A stretch of DNA of 64,000 nt from Hevea brasiliensis (lineage: Eukaryota; Streptophyta; Magnoliopsida; Malpighiales; Euphorbiaceae): the NCBI RefSeq assembly GCF_030052815.1, contig NC_079507.1, positions 49,673,571 through 49,737,570 on the forward strand, written 5' to 3'. Of the stretch, positions 10,542 to 21,339 are shown piece by piece. A program made the position numbers and the translations under genes. Position 1 is the first letter of the stretch. Each line of letters opens with the position of its first letter. A model generated the notes under the pieces. That model did not search any database. It saw only the letters and a list, made by a program, of their open reading frames with translations, and was not told where the DNA came from.

Positions 10542-13343
10542 TATAACACCCCTATATTCAGTAGTGCGTTCTACTATTCCGATGACCAATGTCTATCTGG
10601 ATAGCTAGAATGCCTAGAACTACACTTAAATATTAGTGAGAAGACATAAAATAATAAAATACAAGAAAAATAAAGGAAAAATAATAGCAATGAAATGTAA
10701 CTAAGTTAAACGAGCAAAAAACCATAGCGATGGGTGACCGCACAGGAAAGCTGCAGCGAGAATTGTTGACTAGCCCTGGACTGTGGGGAATCCTAGGAAA
10801 TATTTTTAAGACTAAAATAAATATCTATTGAGGTATAAATGACATTAGAAATGTCAAAAAAAATTTAATTAATTAGTACAAAGAAAAACGAAAAATCGAG
10901 AAACCGACAAAAATTGGTGTTACCAAAAAATCGAGAATACAAACCGAATATGGGCATTTTAGTCAATTGACACCCCGATTTGGCCTTTGACCTAATGTCC
11001 ATGAAAAATAAATGAAATTAAAGTTTGAAAATGCCATGAAAAAATGAAATTTTATATGTTGTATAAATAAGGAAAATTATGGGGTATAATGTTGAATAAA
11101 TAAAAGTTTAACATTAACTTAATTTTTTAATGACTTAGTGGACCACTATGGAGTATATAAAGCATTAGAAATAAGAAACCTTCCACTAATATTTTGCCCA
11201 AGTTGACCTAAATGTGATGTGTTGAGTGGTTATGGTTTAGTACCAATTCAGAATTTGGTAGAAAAGTGGACTTATAACAAGGTTAATGTGTATGTGGATT
11301 GGTGTTTGAGAGACATGTAAAAGGGCAGTATGTGTTTTAGGCTATAAATGGACATGTGTGACTCCAATTGGTATGAGGCCAATTGGAAGTGAAACTAGGC
11401 ACAAGATGTGCCAACTTTCATATTGGAAGCCTACCTAAATTCTGTCCGGAAAGTGATATGAAGATTGACCAAATCCGGATTGGTGACTTTGCAAACCTGA
11501 AAATTGACCATTTGAATAGCAGTCAGTATTTTGGCCATAACTCACTCAAAACAAATCCAAATGACCTGAAATTTATACCTTGGAAAGCTTAGACATAGAG
11601 CTACAATCTTATGAAGACACCAAACCCAAAAATGACCATAAGCAAGTTAAAATACTTACACAAGTTCGGATATAAAAACTGCCAGAATCGGAAATGACCT
11701 AAGTTTGCCATTTTAGTGCAATCTGTCCAGCAATAGTAAAATGATCATAACTTGGTCTAGTAAACTCCAAATGACCTAAAATTTATGGTAAAAGTTCACT
11801 AAGACATAGACTTGCAAGTTTGTAATTCTGACTAGAACCCAAAAACTGAGGGAACTAGGTAATCCGGCTAGGTTAAAATAGCATATCAAAATCCGATAAA
11901 TTGCAATAAAATGTAATACACTTAGAAATAAAATTGGTAACATATACTAACACTTAAGGACTATAAAATGTGATATATTGGTAACATTAAAATTAATTAG
12001 CCTAGTGTGCATTAAAGGTCAACATTATAGGTTGACTAATGAAAAGAATAGTATCAATAAAATTTAATTATGGAACCTTATGATTAGAAATAATTTAAAT
12101 GAGTACTGAAACACTATGCATAATACTTTTTATATTCACTACTTTTACTAAAAAATTTATTTGGAGAAATGAGTTATGAATAATTTTTAATTGTTTTGGC
12201 TTTGGGAATATTATTTGGAAATTATTGTGTTGCCTACTTTGCAAATGGAAATTTTGAGATAAAATGTGATTTGTGGTTTGTATGAAATATTTAAAATATT
12301 GTGATTTGAAATTGTTTTTTATTCACACTTGGTATGGCAATGTCACTATGTTCCTCCTCCATTTATGGGGTGAGTATGAGTATATTCCTCCCTCTTTGAC
12401 TTGTTAGTCTGAGGTGAGTACGGATGTTCATTATCTAGCTAGCTACCTTCTTCATTGATTTTGATTAGTGGGGTGAGTATGTCTTGTCATGGTGTACAAC
12501 ACGGCATGTTCAGAAAAATTTGTGTCATGACCTAAGTTGTGTTATTGATTGACAACACTGTGTTATTAAATTGTTTGATCAAATTTGTGTTATATGAGCT
12601 TTGAAAATTGTGACATAAAATTATGAATTTTTGAGTTGTAAATTGTCAATAAAAGTTTTATATACCGCATTTTAAATTGTTATTGTGCACCACTGAGTAA
12701 TTTTACTCAGCGATAGCTTTTTTATTGCTGTCACAGGTAGACAAACAGACAGAGCAGCAGAGTAGGCTGCTTGTGCTACACTTTTGGGATTCTGCCGGGT
12801 ATATTAAGTATACTTTTTTTTTGTAATTTTTATTGTAATGTATGTGTATTGTATGTATATATTGTACTTGGTCTTGAGCAGTTGTAAACTAAAGTTGTAA
12901 TATATTTATTTCTTATCTCAGCTTTTGAACTACTCAATTATTTTGTAGTCTATCTTTGGAAATACTGAAAATTGATGTTGAATTGAGTTTGACAAATGTT
13001 GAGAAATTTATTTGTGTTGAACTATTATTGGAGTTTGGGATTGAACAAATATATTGGAAGTGTTTTTTTGACAAGTTTTTGAAGAATTGTTTTATTCAAA
13101 ATATTGATGGCACTCTGCCAAAATTTTTATAAAATTTTGGCTATTTTAGACTTAATATGTGATTTAACTTTGATAAAAAATTTTTAACACCTGTCAAAAG
13201 TGCTCACTACTGTAAAAAAGAAATAAGAAAAGGTTTAAAATCTCTTATAGTATATCTAATGGGTTATCAGTAGACGAAGTTTGGTAATTCATTAGGTATA
13301 CTACGGGATCATATTATGCTTTACGGAGGGATAAGGTGTGACA
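10542..13343 (+). repeat. G1 3' LTR, complete
   Basis: It begins TATAACACCCC (family form TGTAACACCCC, one base changed) and ends GGTGTGACA, 2802 bp. The first part matches 51184-52049 on the same strand and the complement of 16860-17701. The last part matches 6766-8188. A short open stretch at 11383-11592 is not conserved and is not a gene. Confidence 0.88.
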
Positions 13344-13931
13344 TGAGGCTCGTAGTAAGTTTTACTGTTCTCAAATCAATAACCAGGGCCAAAAATTGAG
13401 GCCCAACATGCAAATAAAATAAAATAAAATATTATATTTTTATTTGGGCCAACCCCCCGATAATCATCAGAAACTAAAGCTAGTAGAGCCTAGCTCAACC
13501 CTGTTACAATCATTTACAAATTATTTAAATATCATAAAAAATTTTCATTTATTAATACCAAAAACTTAAATTAACATAGTCCCTGACAAGATCAATGCTA
13601 CTGCCAGCACATACATAGTTCTAAATTACAAATTAATGAAATAATAATATAAATGAGTAGACGCTGATAAACCTACAAGAAAAGAAGCAGGTTATTCTGA
13701 AAAGAAATTCTCCTATAGCCTAAAAAAATAGGGTAAACAGGAGTGAGCGTTTGACTCATAGAGTAAAATATTGATTTTAAATACAATTTCTATAATTATC
13801 TAGGGCTAATGTATCCCTAAGGATGAAATGCAGCATATATCAACACATTCAACTAAGTTCAAATAATATTCGCACAAAGAATAATTTGGAGCATTCACAC
13901 AGCCATGTGTCACATCAATCAAATATATATA
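13344..13931 (-). repeat. Family G3 LTR fragment a (minus orientation)
   Basis: The sequence from about 13360 (aaccagggcc ... gcccaacatg, then an AAAAT-rich run) matches 49060-49130 in the same orientation. The end of the fragment (CACATCAATCAAATATATA) matches about 49598-49620. It is the oldest layer here: G1 abuts it on the left and a G1 solo LTR is inserted on the right at a TA run. Confidence 0.65.
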
Positions 13932-16900
13932 TGTCATACCCTACTCCCTCGTAAGATGTAACATGATCCCGTAGTACACTTAATGAATTACCGTACTTTG
14001 CCTAGCGATAACCCATTAGATATACTACAAGGGATTTTAAAATAATTTTCGTGAAATTTAAATCATCAATTAAAATCTGGTGTTATAAAATTTTTTTCAA
14101 AATTTCGGCAAAGTGACAGCTATGTTTTGAGAAAACAGTTCTTCAAACTTGAAAAGGAAAAACACTCCCAATATGTTTTCTCAAATACAACTCCAATAAC
14201 TTCATTTCAACTCACAATTCAAATCTTAATAATCAAGTCAATTTATTCTCAAACCAACCTCGTCATAAAAGAAACATTTCATTGATTACAAGACTCAAAA
14301 TTAATATTATAAAACTATTCAGGTAAATGAAATATCAAATTTACATTTACAATAATTTACATTTAATTACATACCAAAATATTTTACAAGAGTTTTTATA
14401 CAACTGCTCAAATAATTTACATACATATCATTACATGATTACATCAAAACCTGTGTACATGGGTATACCTGGAGTTGATTTGAATGTCTCTTCAAAGAAG
14501 CTTACTCAATTGATCTATGCTCTTTTCACCTGCGACAGCATACAAAGCTATCACTGAGTGGTGAACTCAGTGGTGCACAACTATAACTTAAAACATAGTT
14601 CAATATACCTTAGCAAAATTACAGCAAATAATTTGGAAATCTGGATACTCATTAAATTTCAAAACTCAAAATATTCATTGCCACTAATATAAATCATTTG
14701 TATAAAATGACTTTGATCACAAAATTTAATTTATCAAATCATAACTAACCATTTAAGGTAATTCCAACAATTTATTGGAAATAAAGATTAATTCCAATAA
14801 AATCAATTATACATAAATCATAATTGAAATCACAATTCTTTACTATTCAAAAACCATTCTTTATCTCGAAAACCATTCTTTATCTTACTAACTGTGCAAG
14901 ACTAATCCGAAACGTTCATCTTCGGGGTGATTCTAACTCCCTATGGTCGAGGAGGTCGAATCATTGTGCACAGTACACATCACAATAATAAATCTTTCGA
15001 AAGGGCCATAACATAAAAAACTTAGATCTAACCTCTAATAAGAGGAGAATCTAAGCCTGTGCACATACTATGGTAATCAAAACACAACTAACTCCATTGT
15101 ATTCTCAAAAAATGAGAGAGACGGGTAATAATATAGTCAAGCATCTATAGTGAGATATAAAATAATATCACAATCCTTTTAGTGAGTATAAATCACAATA
15201 TAATTCGATTCAAAGTCAATTTCAATATCCAATAATTTTTATGCTCATCACAATCCAAATCATAAATTTGCATTTTTCCATGCAAATTGCCCATCACAAT
15301 TCAAAACATGTTCTATCACAATTTTCTAAAACATAATTTATTAAATCCACAACAATGCTTAATACTTGTGAAAATACCATTTCACAAAGCCAAATTTATA
15401 CATACTATAATAATTTCAATAATCATTGAATTAAATCCAATGCTTGTTAAACATAATACATAAGAAAAATATGTCATTTAACCATATGAAATATTCAGAA
15501 CAAAATTAGTTAAAAACTAGTTGTGCACAAACCTCTGATAAATGCCTCTTGGCTCTGACTCAGTGTTCCTTATGCTTCCCAATATCCTTATCAACTGAAA
15601 TACATAATTTAAAGTGTTTCAGTACTCAATGAATTTGTTTCTAACAATAAAATCCAATATTTAAATTTTCTTGATACTATTCCCTTCAATTCATTTCATT
15701 AGTCAACCTATAATGTTGACCCTTGATGCACTCTAAGTAAGTCAATTTCAATGTTACCAATATGTCACATTTTATAGCCCTTTAGTGTTGGTATATGTTA
15801 CCAATTACATTTTCAAGTATATTGCATTTTATTGTAATTTATCAGATTTTGGTGTACTATTTTGACCTAGCCGGACGACCTAGTTCCCTCAGTTTTCAGG
15901 TTTCGGTCCAAACTACAAACTTGTAGGTCTATGTCTTATTGCACGTGGGGCAAAATTTCAGGTCATTCTGAGTTATGTAGACCAAGATATGGTCAATTTA
16001 CCAATGTTGGACAGAATGCATCAAAATGGTAACTTTAGGTCATTTTTAGGTCACTTTTGATTCAGCCAGTTTTGGTACCTGAATTTGTGCAAGCTATTAG
16101 GCTTGGTTCTGGCCATTTCTGGGCTTTGGTGTCTTCATAAGAATTGTAGATCTATGTCTAAACTATTCATGATAAAAATTTCTGGTCAATTGGACCTGTT
16201 TTGAGTAAGTTATGGTCAAAATACTAACTACTGCCCAAATGGTCAATTTTCAGGCTTTTAACTAATCCTGATTTGGTTATTTATCAAGTCACCTTCTAGG
16301 CAGAATTTAGGTAAGCTTCCTCAATGAAAGTTGGCACATTTTGTGCTTAGTTTCATCTCCAATTGGTCTCATACCAATTGGAGTCACACACTTAAGGTTC
16401 TAAGCCAAAACATACACTGCCCTACTACACACTTCTCATCACTTACCAAACTACTTCCTTCATGCCAATTTTGACTTGTACCTTACCATTAACACATTTA
16501 ACAACACATTTTGGTCATTTTTGATAGCTTGTAACCATTCTCAATGTGCACACTATAACACAGAATTTTCCAAAGTTCATTTACATTATTTAACAATATG
16601 AACATACCCCATTGACATACCCAATTCCAAACCATTATACACATATCCATGCTGCCATCAATAACAACATCTTAAACAACCATAAACAAGTAAAAATAAG
16701 CTACATATACTGAATTTCCATGGCTGCCAAAATTTACATCTCCATTAAAACATCAAACTTCAAAAATTCTTCCATAAATCAACTTCCCACAACTTTGGTT
16801 ACACTTTTAATGAAACAAGAATTGAAAACACTCACTTACCACTATTGAAGTTCTTCAAAACCTTACCAAAACTTAACTTTCTTGCTCCTAGTATGCTGCC

Positions 16901-17696
16901 CAAGGTATGGAAGTCAAGTTTAATGAAGGGAGCTTAAGGTTTTTATGGCTAAATCATGGTGCATGGAGGTGTTTTCACTTTGGCCATTTGGCTGGTGCAA
17001 ATTCTGGAGATTGAAGATGACTTATGCTGTCCATTTGGGATATTTTAATGTCCACTAACTTCACTTAGTGGAGTACTAAGTGTAGTTAAGATTCATTAAT
17101 ATAAAGTTTCACAATTTCCACTTTTTACCTCATTTCTTTTTCTATTTAAATTATGTACCACCATTTTAATTTTTCATGATATTTTCAAAGTATAATATTA
17201 TTTATTTTTAATGGACATTTAGGTCAAAAGACAACTTGGGATGTCAAATGATCACAATACTCCTATTCGGGTTGCATTCTTGATTTTTCTGTAACACCGA
17301 GTTTTGTTATTTTCTCGATTTCTCGTTTTCTTTGTACTAATTAATTAATTTTTCTTTGATATTTCTAATGATATTTATACTTCAATAGATGTTTATTTAA
17401 GTCTTAAAAATATTTTCTAGGGTTCCTCGCTGTCCAGGGCTAGTCAGCGGTCCAGGGCTAGTCAACGGTCCACGCCGCGACTTCCCGGTGCGGTCACCCA
17501 TCGCTATGGTTCTCGGCTCGTTTAACTTGGTTACATTTCATTGATATTATTTTTCTTTTATTTTTCTTGTATTTTTTTCTTGTATTTCATTATTTTATGT
17601 CTCCTCATCAATATTGAAGTGTAGTTCTAGGCATCCTAACTGTTCGGACAACACTGGTCACCGGAACAGTAGAACGCACTACCAAACATAGGGGTG

Positions 17697-17701
<5 letters not shown>
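13932..17701 (-). mobile_element. Solo LTR of G1-type chromovirus, minus orientation
   Basis: Reads TGTCATACCC at the left and GGGGTGTTATA at the right, the complement of a G1-type LTR (about 3770 bp). It is longer than the 10542-13343 copy, so it is a related subfamily. It contains the complement of the same CATTATAGGTTGACTAATG block seen at 12020. Both ends lie in TA repeats, so the target duplication (TATAT) cannot be distinguished from the microsatellite. Neither side shows PBS or PPT. G3 sequence continues on both sides, confirming an insertion into G3. Confidence 0.8.

Positions 17702-17768
<67 letters not shown>
17701..17768. repeat. (TA)n microsatellite at the solo LTR junction
   Basis: About 68 bp of TA. 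A shorter TA run occupies the left junction (13923-13932), and the G3 copy near 49610 has only a short AT run here, so the tract grew after or at insertion. Confidence 0.9.
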
Positions 17769-17770
<2 letters not shown>

Positions 17771-18028
17771 AAGTTGATCCCCTACATAGCTCTCTTAATT
17801 CTAACTTCTGTCAGCGAGATCAACTCGAGCCAGACTTTCTCTTAATAATCCAAATGCGAGGGTCAGCGGAATCAACTCAAAGCCGTACTCACCCCGACTT
17901 ATCACAAAAAGGACTGGGCTCCAAGCGAGACTAGCTTAAGCCGATCTCTCCATCCTATCCATATCTAGTACCACACCTCACGCACGCCGATCTATCCATC
18001 CTATCCATATCCAGTACCACACCTCTCC
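17769..18028 (-). repeat. Family G3 LTR fragment b
   Basis: GAAGTTGATCCCCTACATAG and the repeated AGCGAGA/CAGCGAG segments match 49625-49810 in the same orientation. It includes a short imperfect duplication of about 46 bp at 17940-18027 (ctatccatcctatccatat ... ccagtaccacacct). Confidence 0.65.
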
Positions 18029-18826
18029 TGTGAGAACTCAAAATTAAGACACAGGGGTATTTTGGTCATTTCACAGGGTGACATGTGGCATCATGAGATG
18101 GTGACACATGGCATTACACATAAGCTTGCCATATGTCTTTTAATCATGTAAGATGATCAAAGTCAAGATTAAATATAGGTTTGACACTTGGCACAATGTG
18201 ATTGGGTCAATTAAACCTACGGCCAATTAAAAGGTGACATGTGGCAAGGGTTTTAAGTGGTGACCTAACTATATAAGGGAAAGGATGAAAAGAAAAAAAT
18301 ACAATATGCTATTTGCTTCATTGGTGCCGCCACCCATAGCTCCTCTTCCTTCTCTTCTTCTTCATCTCTCATCAATTCAAAGAGATTAGCCAACAATCTC
18401 TTGAATTAAAAATACTAGAAATCATTTATAGTGTCCTGTTTATATCTGTAATATTTCAAAAGGCAAAAGTTGATTTTCTAATTGATTAGAAAAGCTTTAG
18501 AAGCTGTTCAAGGGGCAGCCATTGGTGATCTTAGTGTGGACAAGCTAGAGGGAAAACATCTGGTGTCCTAGGCACATCCCAAAGGTGCCAAACACACTGC
18601 AGTGCATCAAAAAGGTTAGTGCACTTGTTCTTGATCTAATTTAGGGTTTTAATGAATTAATTTGGCTAATTCTAAAATCTTAAATAACAAATGTAGATCC
18701 AAAAATATATTAAAAGAGTTTTAATATGTTGTTTATGATTGAAATCAAATAGATAAAAATGAATCTTGCATGATGCATGTGACTCAAGGTAAAAAAATTT
18801 TGAATTCAATGATATAAACTTATGAA
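18029..18826 (+). repeat. Copia LTR fragment
   Basis: Matches 5956-6740 of the copia 3' LTR in the same orientation, including GAGAACTCAAAATTAAGACA, the LTR promoter-proximal block and the ACAAGCTAGAGGGA block. It lacks about 1.1 kb of the LTR 5' part and the terminal 25 bp. It is a truncated and diverged relic inside G3. Confidence 0.8.
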
Positions 18827-19089
18827 AAGGTCCCACTTGAAAATAGGGCAGTGACTGAACTTGCAGTCACTTCCCGGTTTGGTCATCCATCGCTGTGGCC
18901 TCGGCTCATTTAACCCATTATACTTTGCTTTCTTGATTTTTATTTTACCTTCATGTAATTATTATTAGTTTTTTAGTTGTGGCTTTTCTAGGTGACTTAA
19001 ATATGGTTTTAAGCCCCTTGATTATCCAGACTGACACTGATCACTGGAACAGTGAAATGTATAGAACTAATAAATATAGGGGTGTTATA
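18827..19089 (-). repeat. Gypsy LTR terminal fragment (probably G3), minus orientation
   Basis: CACTTCCCGG, GTCATCCATCGCTGTGGCCTC and GATCACTGGAACAGTGAAATG match the terminal block of the G2 LTR (55510-55700) in the same orientation. It ends GGGGTGTTATA, a mutated LTR start on the complementary strand. It is probably the last part of the G3 LTR displaced by the copia fragment. Confidence 0.65.
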
Positions 19090-19894
19090 CTTGGCCCCCC
19101 TGGGCCCTCCAAATGAGGCAAGACTCACATATTCAGACAATTCAGTTATAAGGTTTAAAACTAACATTTTTCAAAAACCATCCAAACTAACTTAAAAAAA
19201 TTCTATGAAGTCGCCCTGCGATCCTTAACAATATTATAAGGCTATTGTAAAAGGAATCACAATTTTCTGACTACTCACAAATATTTTATGAATTTTATTC
19301 TAAACCTAGTATTAGGCAAAAATAAACAATTTGGAATTTAGATTTACCTATGCCAAATTTGACACCTGGAATGCATCCAAAACATCTGAAAATGCTAGGA
19401 TCGACTATAATATTGATTATATTCCGGGATAAGCTGTCGGGCAGCTGGGTTTGATTGAAAACTAGATCCCGGGTGCCGGTGAGCTATCATTGATTCGATC
19501 GCACCTAAATAAAGTCCAAAATTTATCAATAATTATCATAAAATTATTTTTAATTTTTGAAAATTAAAAAGCCTAAAAATCTCAGCAAGTAATCAGGATC
19601 GTCCAATGACTGCCTTTTTCAAACGGTATCTGATCGGAGCGAGGTCGGTCCCATCTTAAAGGTTTCATCACGCTGAGTTTATCGATGGTCTCGGATTTTC
19701 GATTCGAAGGTCGGATCGCCAGAAAAGTGATTGGAAAGCTTGAAAAAACTTATTTTTCTCTCTACTCGTTTTGCGTGATTCTGGTGGTTGTCAGTGGTGA
19801 GACTGGTTGGAAAAGCTTCTTCAGATGGAGAGGAGTCGGTTGGGACTAGTGGGGTAGCCGATCACTGGTCGGAACAACCAAATTTTGGCCAACA

Positions 19895-19929
<35 letters not shown>

Positions 19930-20180
19930 TGTCACTGCCTTCTGGTGATCGTCTTGACATGGAGGGACCCATCGGTGTCTCACCGGCGATGCTGTTGGTC
20001 GACTGGAAGGGAGGACAAGAGTGAGAAAGTGAGGGAGAGAGAGTGACGTCGGGGAGAGAAGATGGGGGGGCGGGGAGGGATGTTGTGCAGTTTTGAAATT
20101 TTTTTTTTAACTTTTAATTATACTATTAGTCCCCAAACCTTTTAGGTTTATTCAACTAAGTCCAAAATGCAAATTTTGTG

Positions 20181-20234
<54 letters not shown>

Positions 20235-20473
20235 CAAATTAATAACCATTTAATCAAACTTTAAAACTAAGATTTATAATAATAAAATAATATATTTTGA
20301 AAATTGATTCAATATTAATTTATAAAACTAATCATTTCAATTAAAAATTTAGACTATTAAATAATTTCTAAAATATATTTAAAAATAACACTTAAAATAT
20401 ATAATATAAAACAATATTGAAACATTATATATAAAAATATAAAATTTATATTTTAAAAATTTGAATTATTACA
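19090..20473. other. Unassigned repeat-like DNA
   Basis: A C-rich stretch at 19093-19110 directly follows the LTR end and could be a degraded complementary PPT. The rest has no frame with recognisable protein similarity. It contains a (CT)n run at 19898-19926 and an (AAT)n run at 20183-20235, and ends with TTGAATTATTACA, which could be a decayed LTR terminus. The short open frame 19788-20024 spans the CT run and is not supported as a gene. Confidence 0.4.
20183..20235. repeat. (AAT)n microsatellite
   Basis: About 17 uninterrupted AAT/ATA units. Confidence 0.95.
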
Positions 20474-21339
20474 CACTCTCCACATGAAATCTCAAAAAAC
20501 CAATTTAAACTTGGAGTACGCTAAAATTGACGACAAACGCGAACCATGCAAAACGCAATCCCATTTCCTTGACCGAGAGAGAGAATCACATTCACAGATG
20601 CCACGTGGCAGTATCCCAGTCTAAACGAATTTGGAAAATTTTTGTGTCACTTTCTTATTTTGGAGACTTAGACTTAAATATCAAAATCTAATTCCAATCC
20701 TTCTTTAGGAATCTTCTTAATGGCCATTCCATTTTTCCTAAATTTTCTATAAATTCTCTTTTCAAATTAGGCTGGTCCACATTCAAAGAATGCCAAATTA
20801 CATAAAAATAATTTATTAAAGAATTCAAAAATTTTTAAACTAAATTTAATTATTGTAAAATAAATTTAATATAAATTTCATCTCATATAAAAATAAATTA
20901 TATAATTATTAGATTAAATATTCATATTAAAATATATTTTTTAGATTATTAAGATATGTTAAATAAATTTTAAGGAGTGCAAAAACTGCATTAAATATAT
21001 GTTTATATTTATTAGAAAATTTATTTTTTTAAGATTAAATTACTAATTTTTAAATAAATAAAAACTAAAATATACATATAATTAATAAAATTTAATTTAA
21101 TAGTATTAGGATGGTGTTCAAAATTATAATTTATGGGTTCCAATCAAAAACAGCTTGTCGTTTTGGTATTGTTCCGGGAGACCTTAACTTGCGGAAATTG
21201 GTGACGCCCATAGCTACAAAGCAAACAGAGCATATAAAGGAGCGATAAAGCACCACCACCACCAACACCACCACTCCCACTTCACCGCTTCACTGCCACC
21301 GCTGTCAAACCCACTCGCCAATCAAAATCCCTAATTCCG
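20474..21339 (+). promoter_or_regulatory. Upstream and promoter region of the PRPP synthetase gene
   Basis: A perfect G-box CCACGTGG is at 20601-20608, about 0.74 kb before the start codon. A TATA-like CATATAAAGG is at 21231-21240, roughly 100 bp before the ATG, so a transcription start near 21265 and a 5' UTR of about 75 nt are plausible. The UTR is CACCACC-rich. The stretch 20800-21110 is very AT-rich and shows nothing else. Confidence 0.5.

Larger units (their letters stand above)
6766..13343 (+). mobile_element. Ty3/gypsy chromovirus G1, internally deleted
   Basis: The order is end of 5' LTR (6766-8188), PBS (8197-8208), decayed gag, fragments of protease and of the chromodomain end of pol, PPT (10528-10541) and complete 3' LTR (10542-13343). 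The 5' LTR is split by the copia element and begins left of the window. Most of pol (end of protease, RT, RNase H, most of integrase) is missing, and a (TA)n tract lies at the damaged protease. The surviving gag and pol match the G2 element at 52050-64000, which belongs to the same broad chromovirus group. Confidence 0.9.

Noticed and set aside
19788..20024. 78-codon frame upstream of the PRPP synthetase gene
   Set aside because: About a third of it is the (CT)n microsatellite read as alternating Ser-Leu; no homology or promoter support.
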